Shown here piece by piece: positions 40,401-49,440 of a DNA stretch of 64,000 bases. The notes beneath the pieces were generated by a model. The model was not told where the DNA came from. It did no database searches and was given only the letters and a program-made list of their open reading frames with translations. The stretch comes from Ifrita kowaldi (Eukaryota > Chordata > Aves > Passeriformes > Cinclosomatidae). Location: NCBI GenBank assembly GCA_013398055.1, contig VZRS01000246.1, forward strand, positions 301 to 64,300, read 5' to 3'. Numbering within the stretch: position 1 is the first letter of the stretch; each line of letters opens with the position of its first letter. The translations under genes were made by a program, and so were the position numbers.

Positions 40401-43400
40401 TGTATCACAGCAGTAATATAAATGAACAACTATGCCTAACACCGATGAAACAATCCTGGTGGAAGAATATACTTAGGGAAACATAAGAAGTACCATATAA
40501 ACCTGTTCCAATAAATTAAACAGAACATTCAGATATATTTATTTTATTAGTATATCTACACATATAAAAAGATGAAGAAAAAGACAGCCCTTCTAGGTCA
40601 TTAAGGAAAAAGAATAGATTTATAACACTTTCATGCAATATAATCATAAAAACATTGTCACAACACATACTTACATGTACTAAATTGTCTAGACCACGCC
40701 AATGTCCAACGTTAAATACTACTTTCAGAGTATGAGTGCTGTGAGAGTTTTTCATGCTTATGTAGTTGTTTTCTCAAATAACTGAATAAAGGTTTTGTTC
40801 TTGTGTTATTTTTTAAAAATTCTCAGTATTTGCATTCTATTTTTATTATGAAATTACTGTATTTATCTTATCAGAAAAAGAAATATTCTTAAGATACTAG
40901 CTATTTGAAGATTGTAAATACAGGCCATCTGACAATAATGGACAAAATAAAAAAAACCAAACTCAAATGACAGACAATCTCATGTGCCAATTCAGGACTC
41001 ACCTGCTGTTAGTCATATCACCCATAATTTCCCATTTATCTCTAGGGGCTTTGAGACTTTTTCAAAATTTGCTTATACCCAATAGAAGAGAAAATAAAAT
41101 AGGATGAAGTATATTTAGCTGATCATTTTGTATTACTCTTGATGGAGGTTTTTCAATTGTCTGTCTGTCCCAAAGCAGGCATGTTCCACAACTATGCAGA
41201 GATATGAAATAGTGCAATAACAGATTATATGTGATCAAAAATTCACTTTGTGGCAAGTGTAAGAATACTCACACTTGTGGACTGAAGGTTACTGTTCTCA
41301 CCATCACAATAATCAGGATGACAATGGTTAGAATCAGAGAAAGAAGAGATATCTGTAAAGTTAAAAACATGACTTCAGACAGTAACCTGCTGAAAGGTTG
41401 TCCTTTTAGCAGCATAATGCATTTGTTAATTATTTACATGAAGTTATGACTGGCACTTATTTTCTAATGGCATACAGAACAATAAACCAAACATGAATCG
41501 CTGTTATGATTTACCTTTCCCAATTTTGCTATGTCTCGATATAAAGATATAGGTAAGGTAAAGATGATGGTGGTAAGAAGAATTATGAAGTGACGGTCGG
41601 TAAGCACGTCCAGCCCAACTAAAGCAAAAAAGAAAATAATTTATTTATTTAAGAGACTAACTCAAGGAAAAGATTAGCTACATTTGAAAGGTTAGAAGTA
41701 CCAAACTCTTAGTGATAAAGATTTTATTCCCTTTACTCAGGCTAATTAACACTGAAAACTAGGCATTAACTAACACTGAGAAAGCCATGCACAGCATCGG
41801 CATAAACACAAGAATTCTGCAAATTCAAATCGAATGCATAACATATGGGATATACTAAACCAAAACTGGAAAGTCTGGATTCCTACATATAGATTGGTAT
41901 TAAGGTCTTTCATCATGTCTGGGTCAATGCCGGGAGACTGCAAATAAAAAATTCTACTATTTCTGTCTGCCATTTAGTCTTGAGAATTTTTTGACACTCT
42001 GGGTTGACATCAATTACTGTACTGTTTAGGATAGCTTTGTTCTTTAAGAAATGACCTAAAATAAGTTAATTTTGAGGTTTCGTTTGAGCACCTCCTTTCT
42101 TGCCATCAGCCAGCTTCCACTCGCAACATAGATTACTATGTGAAGACAACAATGTTAGACTATTCCATGCAATCAGTGGGATTTGTCTGTATAACTGGTG
42201 GGTTTTTTCAAGCCAAAGTCAACTCAAAATAAAACATCTCTGAGTTTCAGTCAGGCTACCATAAATCATTGGCTTGAATTAATACTTGATGAGTAATTAT
42301 GGCTGGAAAGTGACTGGCAATTGACATGGAAAAAATCTGTGTTCTGTTCCCTCCTTACTTTGGGAAATTATAATGCTTTCCCACCTCTTTCCAGGCAGGT
42401 ATACTACTGGACAGGTAGTAAGAGCTGCCATGCTGGGGATTCCCCCTATTACAGAAGTCATATTATATATAAAGTATTAGATATTCACTGTCACTATCAA
42501 TTTGATCAGGTATTCACAGAAAAAAAAGAGTGTGACAATTAAAACTACATCCACACCTTTCAGGGCTCACATGCTGAAAATTACAGTTCTCCTGTGGAAA
42601 TGAAACGGTTCATACAAATACACATTTCCACTTCATTACAGATATGTTCTCTCTCAGTTTAATTTCCCAGTGAAGAATGTTTTAACTTAGCTGGTTTTGT
42701 GCTAAAGTAGATATCAAACACGAACGCAAATTGCTCCACTGATGCTGCTGTGAAAACTTTGAGCACAGGCAGGGAAACAAGGGCATGAGTTAAAAAGCAT
42801 TACATTCATTATATCGTTTGCAACTCATCCAGAATTATTCACTAGATGAAGTACAGTTTCACTATTTAAATTATTATTATTATTATAGGAAATATCTAAA
42901 GAAATTACAAAACCCAATCTTGTAAATACACAGCTGTGGAAGACTCACTTCTATCTGCTTAGTATTCCACTGAAGCACGTGGTCTCTTCACTGACACTGA
43001 GTCCACTGATAGCCAAGGACTAGGATTCATAGTTTTTATTTGGGAAAGGCTTATTAAAAAAAAACAAATTCAAAAAACCCCACTCATAGATATATGCTTC
43101 AAGTTTCTAATTTGAACTATACTTAAGAGTAATTCAGAAACAATGTTACAGGTAATTAAAAAATATTTATGCTACACTTCTATCCAATACATAATCCCCC
43201 CTTCTGAATTTTTAAAATGCATCTTACCTCCAGGAATTCGCTGAAAAACCTTAGTTAAAGTGTCTCCTGTTATTATGTTGTAACTGATCATAGCTTAAAG
43301 AAAATAATTCTTTTGTTAGTACAAGTCATATACAAAATATTTGGCGAACACTGAATACACACATTTTGTAGATAATTCAGGATTATATGCCACTATCCCT

Positions 43401-46319
43401 CTAATATGAATTCTGGCTAGCAGCAACAACTTGTAAGTTTCAGGTTTAAAAAAAAAATTATTTAACATATCCTTTTTTTTTTTTTTTTTTTTTTTACAGG
43501 TACAACCTAAGCATTAATGCAGCCTGATAAGCAAGGCCAGTGTGCTGAGTGGCCATATGAACTCACTTCAGAAGAAGATGAAGAAGGCTTTCTAAAATGG
43601 TTTGTTTCAAATAGCAATTCGTTGTCAGTTTATTTTCAAATGCTTGTTTCTATTTAGTAAAAGTTCCTGTGTTAGTCTAATAATCATTCCTGCAATTAAA
43701 TGCAAAGGACTTTCTAGCTCATGCAAAAAGATAGCAAAATCTTTAAACCAGAAGAAAGTAGGAGAAAATAGATTAGGATTTCAGATATGAACTTTGATTC
43801 CTCCCTCTCACTAATAAGTGCTGTGGTCTTAACATTCGTATTTCATTCTTACCTAATTCTACACTAAAAGTGTGCAAATAAGTGCACGTGTGTATACATA
43901 CACATCAAATATATTTATACACTCTCTCTATCTTCAACATTTAGACAGCTTACATTTAGGTATTGACCTTAACTAACACATAAATATTCAGTGTTGTGAA
44001 ATTGTAAGCCATTAACACTACTTATATAAATTAATTCAAACACATACAAGAGCATAACCATAGTTCTATGGTAAGGACTGTGACCTTCACAATTCTTTTC
44101 TGTATTTTCTACGGAGTAGTTGATTTACAAAGGAGTATAATTACATGTGTAACATTGTTGCCTGCAGTAACTTGATGCCCTTAAAAATCTCAGCTACCTG
44201 TAGCCAGACTCAAAATAGGAATTTTGATTTGTGACTCCGTGATCACCAAGCCCAGACTCTCGACATCTGAAGTCACCACCCCTTGCAGCCCCATGTGTGA
44301 AAATATCAAAGTTATTTAAGATTTGATTTAATTTTGTGGCTACAGCAGGGGACAGATTCAGAATATAACTTTTTTTCAAACTTCTGGTCTAATAAATTCC
44401 TGCCCAGATTATATCTGTTTGTTCTTTCACTATTTCTTCTTCAAAGGGGTCTTGACTGCTCAATTTCCTAGTAGCTCGTTGGGTATGAGGCTGAACTAAT
44501 GCTTTTGAAAAGCAATGACAGCACATAATATTCAAGCAAGATCTAAACAGTGGCTTCCCTGATTACAATAATAGTGCATCTCTGAAAAAATACTAATTCA
44601 GTATACTCCTAAATTCGTATCTTCCTTTTCTTTCAGACACATCAGCTTTGTGCTCTGCTACTCATTCTAGAACAGAATATCCTTTGCTATTTTTCTAGCT
44701 ACTTCTGTCATTAATTTTTATATGTGTTATCACGAATTTCTCTGCTATTACATTTCAGTTCATTTCTATTATTCTGATCCTCCAATTCATTGAACTATTC
44801 CTCACTCATTCTTCAGAACCCACAATGTAACTTTAAATATTTTTTTAAATAAAAAGAAGCATTTACAGTACATTCTTTATATACTTCTTAATATTTAACC
44901 AGTGAAACAATAAAGTAATGTGAAAAAGCTTGTTACTTATAAAATGTAAATATTTATATGACCTTACCAATAAATGGATATAAAAACTGGAGAGTTGAAA
45001 GGATTAGATAACCTACAAGACCATATGTTTTTTTGACCAGCTCTTGATAGGTTTTGGTACTGGACAGATTTCCTCCTTTGATCAGTAATATAATGGAATA
45101 ATCTGTTAAAATATAAAATTACTGTTAAAGACAATATAAACCAACTTGTGGTTGATTACTTTTCACCTTCCTTCACTCCTCTAAAAAAAAAAAGTCTGTA
45201 AGAAGAAAAGCAGTGGCACTAGGAAGAGCAGGGATGAGAAATCTCACAAAATCTTTCAACCCACCAAATCCAGGAGCTATAGGCTCATATTGGAAGAAAA
45301 ATACTCAAAATCATAGTACAATCAAAGGTTTTCATTCTGCAGTATATTTTTAAAAGGTCATATACAACCCACTCAAGATTCAGTCTCTTAATTAGGATAA
45401 GAACAGTGCACTCAAACAGGAGATTATGAAGGCACAAATAAGAAATTCTTGCAAATGTTACCTCGACTAGGAAACTAAGGCTTTATAAAAATAAATGCAG
45501 CCAAAAAGCAGCTTCATATGTTGTACAGTGTAATTCTCTACTTTTACTAATCTGCTCAAGGGATCAGTGAGGTAAGGAAAAAATTAGTCATTTTTATTGT
45601 CATAAATATACGTGTTTAAGGTATCATTAAGCTCAAGATCAGCTAAAATGTTACAGGACTAATTTTATCTTTACAACAGAAACTGCCTTTAGAGTACCTG
45701 TGATATAGGCAACCACAAACAAAAGCAGTACTCCTAGAGGAAAACCAGCTTCCTTCATCGAATATGGCAATCCTGCAAAGCAGAAAAGGAGAGATTCTAG
45801 AAGATTCTTTCCAAATATTTATTTGTGAGAGTCAAAATAAAGAAAAATCCAGATTTAAAAAAAAAATGCTAGTAATCTCCCAAATTGGACCAGCATGCTT
45901 AAAAAGATGAACCTCAAAAAGATAATTTTCAGTGGACAAAGTGTTGCTGCTTAACTACAAAGTTCAGTCAGCACCTGTCCAACCTCTCTAATCATTATGG
46001 CCAAGAGACACTGGGGTATTTATCACTGAGGTGTGGTCTCAACTGACACCTCTGCATTTTTGCATAGTAAGCAAATAAATACAGAGAAAAATCTTTACAA
46101 ACTGCAGCAGAAAGTAAGGCGCCAGTGTTATTCTCCAAGCTGGATAGTCATGCGTGAATAAACAAGGCTGAATACAGGATAGTGAAGAAAAGTAGACTTA
46201 CCTATAATGCCCGATCCTATGATTGAATTAATAATGTTAAATCCAGCTGATGCCAGATCACTGTTTCCTCCTTTATTCCTGGGTTTACTAAGGAGGGCTA
46301 TTTGATCATCTGTTTCTAC
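25246..46319 (-). CDS. SLC38A11: SLC38A11, putative sodium-coupled neutral amino acid transporter 11 (eleven coding exons, 5' exon missing)
   Basis: Eleven minus-strand exons with AG/GT borders join in consistent phase into 433 residues plus stop. The product follows vertebrate SLC38A11 along its length. The family (SLC38, amino acid/auxin permease fold, ~11 membrane helices) moves neutral amino acids across membranes with sodium; A11 itself is poorly studied. Visible landmarks, counted from the first securely assigned residue: helix 1 motif N-x-x-G-S-G-I around 31-38 (binding-site region in this family), G-L-P-Y-S-M at 40-45, I-S-Y-N at about 111-114, S-F-A-F-V-C-H-H-N at about 215-223, the G-R-F-C-Y-G-V-T-V loop/helix, and a short C-terminal tail with N-A-S and N-S-T sequons before the stop at 25,246-25,248. 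No frameshift or stop interrupts these exons. The N-terminal exon (about 13-18 residues in human) is unresolved because of a gap and duplication in the CpG island at 48-49.4 kb. Confidence 0.95.
26926..27057 (-). CDS. SLC38A11: SLC38A11 coding exon (provisional exon 11)
   Basis: The exon is 132 bases, in phase 0 at both ends, TTCAG acceptor and GTAAGT donor. It encodes V-I-A-N-V-F-F and a long Val/Ile helix ending D-C-L-G-I-V-L-E-L-N. Confidence 0.96.
27728..27840 (-). CDS. SLC38A11: SLC38A11 coding exon (provisional exon 10)
   Basis: The exon is 113 bases, CTCAG acceptor and GTAAGA donor. It encodes D-I-F-E-N-Y-C-R-D-D-N-L and F-G-R-F-C-Y-G-V-T-V, then F-P-L-E-C-F-V-T-R-E; it is the most conserved block of the protein relative to the human one. 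Confidence 0.97.
29526..29687 (-). CDS. SLC38A11: SLC38A11 coding exon (provisional exon 9)
   Basis: The exon is 162 bases, TTCAG acceptor and GTAAAC donor. It encodes F-V-C-H-H-N-S-F-L-I-Y and S-L-E-E-P-T, then a membrane helix and A-C-G-Y-M-T-F-T. The C-H-H-N motif is a strong SLC38 signature. Confidence 0.97.
30504..30574 (-). CDS. SLC38A11: SLC38A11 coding exon (provisional exon 8)
   Basis: The exon is 71 bases, TTTAG acceptor and GTAAGT donor. It encodes P-K-S-E-N-A-W-I-F-A-K and A-V-Q-A-I-G-V-M-S-F, matching the family segment before the C-H-H-N motif. Confidence 0.95.
33498..33515. repeat. Poly(T) run (18 T)
   Basis: An uninterrupted T run within the large intron. It could be the tail of an old retro-inserted sequence on the minus strand, but no source sequence is recognisable next to it. 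Confidence 0.8.
35826..37039 (-). pseudogene. ERV gag-like ORF, interrupted
   Basis: The reading frame opens with a basic, lysine/serine-rich stretch (K-K-K-S-K-S-K-S) and acidic sequence, then a helical region rich in Trp, Arg and Leu typical of bird ERV gag-like proteins. Near the end comes a conserved-looking H-G-E-D-M-R-K-W-D-G-K-P-T-S segment. It is not intact: a frameshift near 36,700, an in-frame stop near 36,493 and another frameshift near 36,250. A 195-base in-frame duplication covers the 5' part (36,865-37,252). The product would have been a structural (gag-type) protein; family assignment is by general resemblance only. Confidence 0.6.
36865..37252. repeat. Tandem duplication, 195-base period, single N at junction
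   Basis: Bases 36,865-37,057 recur essentially unchanged at 37,060-37,252. An N stands at 37,058, exactly between copies. The period is a multiple of three, so the gag-like frame reads through both. Identity this high in an otherwise decayed element suggests an assembly join or a very recent duplication. Confidence 0.9.
37283..37696 (-). CDS. ERV leader-region ORF, hydrophobic multi-helix protein, unknown function
   Basis: An ATG frame of about 137 residues lies between the LTR and the gag-like ORF. The frame is open upstream as far as the primer-binding-like site, without an earlier ATG. It contains three or so hydrophobic segments (a Leu/Tyr/Ile-rich one near the start, another around V-V-M-L-L-L, and one near the end I-I-L-L-S-V-V-F-F-F), so a membrane protein is possible. 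I do not recognise the family. It may be an accessory ORF of this ERV group, or a chance open frame in U-rich leader sequence. Confidence 0.35.
   Translation of the reverse strand, partial: TMLNTLTLVLYLALYIFLHMRNYLLVVMLLLRPGYGVKSALLVYYVYCMTISEAMNIIQNIDSTLFACPSLGCYVWGLLNYHTQPLGGRVENVFFQPFRPDMAVFENIEFPLDVNDGIILLSVVFFFLYDLHRVHHA
37776..38339 (-). mobile_element. 5' LTR of the intronic ERV
   Basis: On the minus strand the LTR opens TGTATTCTG (38,339) and can close at CA (37,777-37,776). TATATAA lies at 38,033-38,027 and an ATTAAA poly(A) signal at 37,831-37,826. Short direct repeats (GTAGAGTATTCCAGGTAG-like, 38,103-38,152) lie in U3. Immediately after the LTR comes TTTTGGCACCCAACTTGAG, which looks like a tRNA primer-binding site. 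Boundaries are by inspection; no target duplication could be checked because the other end is missing. Confidence 0.75.
38640..39560 (+). mobile_element. Ancient, degenerate CR1 LINE (ORF2 3' part and 3' UTR)
   Basis: Several CR1 landmarks follow one another on the + strand: GAGTCCAGTATTTTTGAATG...TTCAGCAATGACTTGAATGAT near 38,683-38,724, a middle part with heavy decay, and AGGAAAGGCTAGTTAAGGATTGGAA near 39,470-39,494. These match the order of the reverse-transcriptase end and 3' region of old amniote CR1. No open frame is left. Limits are approximate. Confidence 0.6.
41273..41352 (-). CDS. SLC38A11: SLC38A11 coding exon (provisional exon 7)
   Basis: The exon is 80 bases, ACAG acceptor and GTGAGT donor. 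It encodes one hydrophobic helix rich in Ile/Leu/Val ending in a short loop (F-S-P-Q). Two bases are left over for the codon completed in the next exon 10.7 kb away. Confidence 0.92.
41515..41618 (-). CDS. SLC38A11: SLC38A11 coding exon (provisional exon 6)
   Basis: The exon is 104 bases, TTTAG acceptor and GTAAAT donor. It encodes a D-R-H-F start, a hydrophobic helix, and P-I-S-L-Y-R-D-I-A-K-L-G-K, the conserved loop also seen in other SLC38 members. Confidence 0.95.
43228..43293 (-). CDS. SLC38A11: SLC38A11 coding exon (provisional exon 5)
   Basis: The exon is 66 bases, AAG acceptor and GTAAGA donor. It encodes M-I-S-Y-N-I-I-T-G-D-T-L and V-F-Q-R-I-P-G, a highly conserved segment of the SLC38 fold. 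Confidence 0.95.
43473..43495. repeat. Poly(T) run (23 T)
   Basis: An uninterrupted T run followed by ACAG. On the + strand it looks like a strong polypyrimidine tract and acceptor; on the minus strand it looks like a poly(A) tail. See the small ORF just downstream. Confidence 0.85.
43517..43657 (+). other. Small acidic ORF behind a poly(T)-ACAG acceptor, antisense in SLC38A11 intron
   Basis: An ATG frame of 46 residues on the + strand starts 18 bases after T23-ACAG. It is polar and acidic (E-W-P-Y-E-L-T-S-E-E-D-E-E-G-F) unlike the usual AT-driven frames around it. I do not recognise it. It may be a retro-inserted fragment, an exon of an antisense transcript, or chance. Confidence 0.2.
44968..45102 (-). 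CDS. SLC38A11: SLC38A11 coding exon (provisional exon 4)
   Basis: The exon is 135 bases, CAG acceptor and GTAAGG donor. It encodes the end of helix 2 (L-L-I-K-G-G), a hydrophilic loop with T-Y-Q-E-L-V, and helix 3 ending L-Q-F-L-Y-P-F-I. Confidence 0.95.
45698..45772 (-). CDS. SLC38A11: SLC38A11 coding exon (provisional exon 3)
   Basis: The exon is 75 bases, CAG acceptor and GTACTC donor. It encodes the family motif G-L-P-Y-S-M-K-E-A-G-F-P-L-G followed by a hydrophobic helix (helix 2). Phase joins exactly to the exons on both sides. Confidence 0.95.
46202..46319 (-). CDS. SLC38A11: SLC38A11 coding exon (provisional exon 2)
   Basis: The exon is 118 bases, AG acceptor after a pyrimidine-rich tract, GTAAGT donor; it enters in phase 0 and leaves one base over. 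It encodes an acidic cytosolic N-terminal stretch (V-E-T-D-D-Q) and then helix 1 with I-I-N-S-I-I-G-S-G-I-I. It has no ATG, so an upstream exon must supply the start. Confidence 0.93.
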
Positions 46320-47354
46320 CTATTTCAGGAAGACAAGGAAAACATTATACATGAGAAAAACAGGTGAGAACAAGGATTTTGCACATAGTCTATTAAAGAT
46401 TTAAAACAAAATTGTCATTAACACAGATTTGTAAAGGTATTTTGATAAATAAATCCCTTTTTTTTTTTAGCGAGAAATCAAAGGGGTATTAAGCATCTAA
46501 TTCCTGTATAAGTCTGACTCATAATCTTCTGTAATTCTCTGAAAAATAGTAAGTGGAAGGACAGAAATGTATATAAACTCAGAGGTAGGCTGCTAGACAA
46601 AGACATTCTTAGTCACATCTCAAAGGCAGAAATGTGAATCAAGTATTTTTGAAAATATTTTGGCTTGTACAATTTGTCAGTAAAAATAGTTCCTGAATCA
46701 GGGAAATGAAATTAATTTCAAGATTTACTAGTAAAGCATGTCAACATCTTAATATCTAATCCAATATCTTAACTCTAATCCAAGGTTTTATCCAGTATTT
46801 TAAATATTTCTGTACCATTCAATGATTTAGTTAACTATGAATAATTAACGACACTATAAAATCAGCTAGTCCCAGAAAGTTTCTGAGGGAAAGAACCAAA
46901 GTTCAAAGCACAATATGTAGCCAGTAGCTTCAAAAATTAAAGTTTGCATCTCCATAAAAGAATTTTTAATAAACATGCAGTAATCCTCTTCTTAGACCAC
47001 CACTGTGCTGTCAGAGAACATTTTAGAATTATTAATGAGAAAGACCATATTTTAACTGAAGTTGTGAAATTCAAGAGAGGAACATGCATTTAATGAAGAA
47101 AATGCCTGCCTGTGTTCTGTGTACTAAATATGAAGGTAAAACCGCTATTTAATGGATGCAGAAGCCTATTTAACATACATAGCAGCTAGTACAAACTCAG
47201 ATGCTTGTCACTAATATTCCTGGGAAAAAAATTAAATTACTGAAAAATCTAAGTCATCTGTAGATGGGCACATAAACTGACAAGCATAAGATTGCCTGCC
47301 TCTGGTAGGGCTCCATATTTAAGTGGAACTTTTAATCGTTAAGCAGCACTAACA

Positions 47355-47800
47355 TAGGAAGGGTAATACTGTCTCAGACCAAAGGCCAGTATAGCGTGGT
47401 ATCCCATTTCTGAGTGATGACCACGGAAGGTGCAAAGGGAAGAGCACAAGAACACAGGAAACAGCTAGTTAGCAAATAACTTTCCTGTCCCAGCTTTCCT
47501 CAGTTTGCATATTTTGGACTTCCCAAAGTGGTTGTTTTCTTGGTGCATCACACTTCTCAATGGATTGCTTCTTGATTTTCCCCTTTTTTGAAACTGAGTG
47601 TAAGTTTCAGCATCTACAACATTGTGTAGAATGCCATGTTTTAATTATGCATCGTAGGAAGAGACACGTATTTTAATTTGTTGTGAATCTACCATCCAGT
47701 ATTTTCACTTGGTGACCCCACATCATCATGGACAAACTAGTCATTCCTATCTTCTTCATGTCACATAGTTTCATAAGTAACATTCTCCCTCAGTTGTTTC
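47355..47800 (+). mobile_element. Ancient CR1-like interspersed repeat
   Basis: The start CTCAGACCAAAGGCCAGTAT (about 47,373), the middle ACAACATTGTGTAGAATGCCA, and TTTTCACTTGGTGACCCCA near 47,701 fall in the same order as in an old repeat widespread in turtles, crocodiles and birds. Divergence is heavy. Orientation follows the familiar consensus. The exact family name is uncertain. Confidence 0.5.
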
Positions 47801-48545
47801 TTATCTAGACTTGTGCTACTTTTTTATTTCACTACTGATTGCAGCAGCAGGAGCATCACTATCATTCTCTCATGAAATTTTAATGCTCTCTGCTAACAGC
47901 ACAGTACAGGTGAAATTGCACTGAATAGAACAGATCGATTCCCTCTTCAGTTGTGACAAGAAATGAACACAATGTGCATTGCTAAGCCCTGGTCCCTTTC
48001 CCCAGTTGGAAGGGACACATTTAAATGGGCAAAAAGAAAGGGCAACAAAAAGTTGTGACACAGGTCACACAGGCTCCTGTGCGAAGAGCAGTGCTCCCGA
48101 GAGTGCCCCTGCACCGCAGATAGGGAGGGATGCCAGCCGGGAGCCCGACCAGCGAGCTGCGCAACCCGGGAGGCTGGGGGAGAGGTGAACGGGAGACGTC
48201 TGCCTCTCGCAAGGTCTTCCNGGCACGGGCTCCCCTCAGGCGGGCTCGGAGCGGTCCCGCGGCGCCTCCGCCGTGTGGGAAAGCGCCAGGCCCGACCCGA
48301 CCCGGCTGCAGGGACCTGTTGGACCGAGGTCAGGTGCGGGAGGAACGCCCAGGGCTCGCACGGGCGGGCGGGGGCTGTGAGGTGGCGGCCCCTCCTCCGG
48401 GCGGCCCTTCGCTGGAAACATTCCGGGAAGTAAGCACTTCTGTTTTGAGTTTGTGAGATTTCGAGTTTATNCAGCGACAGCAGCGGGCGCGGCAGGAGAT
48501 GCTGGGGCATGGCTGGAGATGGGGCGCTCACGCTCCGGTCCTCAC

Positions 48546-48689
48546 GCGACACCGAACTTCAGCCGTGCCGAGCTGCCACCCTCGCCCTGCCTCGCAAGGG
48601 TGCGGCCCCCGAGACTGCGTTTTTCCCCCTGCGTGGTGCCTATGACTCCTGCGAATTCGGGGGCAACTGAACAGCGATGAAGAAGCCAT
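48546..48689 (-). CDS. Candidate SLC38A11 first coding exon (uncertain)
   Basis: An ATG in good context (G at -3, G at +4; 48,689-48,687) opens 48 codons that end at a GTGAGG donor (48,545-48,540) in phase 0. Phase 0 is what the first secure exon needs. The encoded sequence (M-A-S-S-S-L-F, then basic, Gly/His-rich) does not resemble the known short N-terminus of SLC38A11, which is about 13-18 residues at this point. The true exon may instead lie in the gap. Confidence 0.25.
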
Positions 48690-48746
48690 CGCTGCCGCCC
48701 GCTCGACCGCGGAGCGGGCACGTTCCAGCGGCCGGTCACCCGGAGC

Positions 48747-49252
48747 NNNNNNNNNNNNNNNNNNNNNNNNNNNNNNNNNNNNNNNNNNNNNNNNNNNNNN
48801 NNNNNNNNNNNNNNNNNNNNNNNNNNNNNNNNNNNNNNNNNNNNNNNNNNNNNNNNNNNNNNNNNNNNNNNNNNNNNNNNNNNNNNNNNNNNNNNNNNNN
48901 NNNNNNNNNNNNNNNNNNNNNNNNNNNNNNNNNNNNNNNNNNNNNNNNNNNNNNNNNNNNNNNNNNNNNNNNNNNNNNNNNNNNNNNNNNNNNNNNNNNN
49001 NNNNNNNNNNNNNNNNNNNNNNNNNNNNNNNNNNNNNNNNNNNNNNNNNNNNNNNNNNNNNNNNNNNNNNNNNNNNNNNNNNNNNNNNNNNNNNNNNNNN
49101 NNNNNNNNNNNNNNNNNNNNNNNNNNNNNNNNNNNNNNNNNNNNNNNNNNNNNNNNNNNNNNNNNNNNNNNNNNNNNNNNNNNNNNNNNNNNNNNNNNNN
49201 NNNNNNNNNNNNNNNNNNNNNNNNNNNNNNNNNNNNNNNNNNNNNNNNNNNN
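48747..49252. other. Assembly gap (506 N)
   Basis: The run of N lies inside a CpG island. Gaps of this kind are common where GC-rich DNA fails to sequence; the real size may differ. Confidence 0.99.
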
Positions 49253-49440
49253 GCCCCTCCTCCGGGCGGCCCTTCGCTGGAAACATTCCAGGAAGTAAGC
49301 ACTTCTGTTTTGAGTTTGTGAGATTTCGAGTTTACCCAATCTTTGTTTACCCGGAGGGCACCAGGAAAGCTTTCTCGGAGGGATGTGTAGCGACAACCAG
49401 GTTCGATGTCGTAGCTGTTAATTTGTGGTTGCTTTTTAGT

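Larger units (their letters stand above)
30575..41272 (-). other. Large SLC38A11 intron (10.7 kb) holding an ERV and an old CR1
   Basis: This is the longest intron of the gene. Left part 30,575-35,696: no gene seen; AT-rich with an 18-T run at 33,498-33,515 and a short A-rich patch near 31,680-31,745. Middle 35,698-38,339: broken endogenous retrovirus, gene sense. Next, about 38,640-39,560: degenerate CR1. The rest to 41,272: AT-rich, nothing recognised. Confidence 0.8.
48060..49440 (-). promoter_or_regulatory. CpG island, probable SLC38A11 promoter/first exon, broken by gap
   Basis: GC content and CpG density rise abruptly at about 48,060 and fall after about 49,440. It lies 1.7-3 kb upstream of the first secure SLC38A11 exon, on the expected side. 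It contains two single Ns (48,221 and 48,471), a 506-base gap (48,747-49,252) and an 82-bp duplication across the gap, so its internal order is unreliable. Confidence 0.7.

Noticed and set aside
48677..49321. Long open frames across the N gap
   Set aside because: They are open only because N carries no stop codons.
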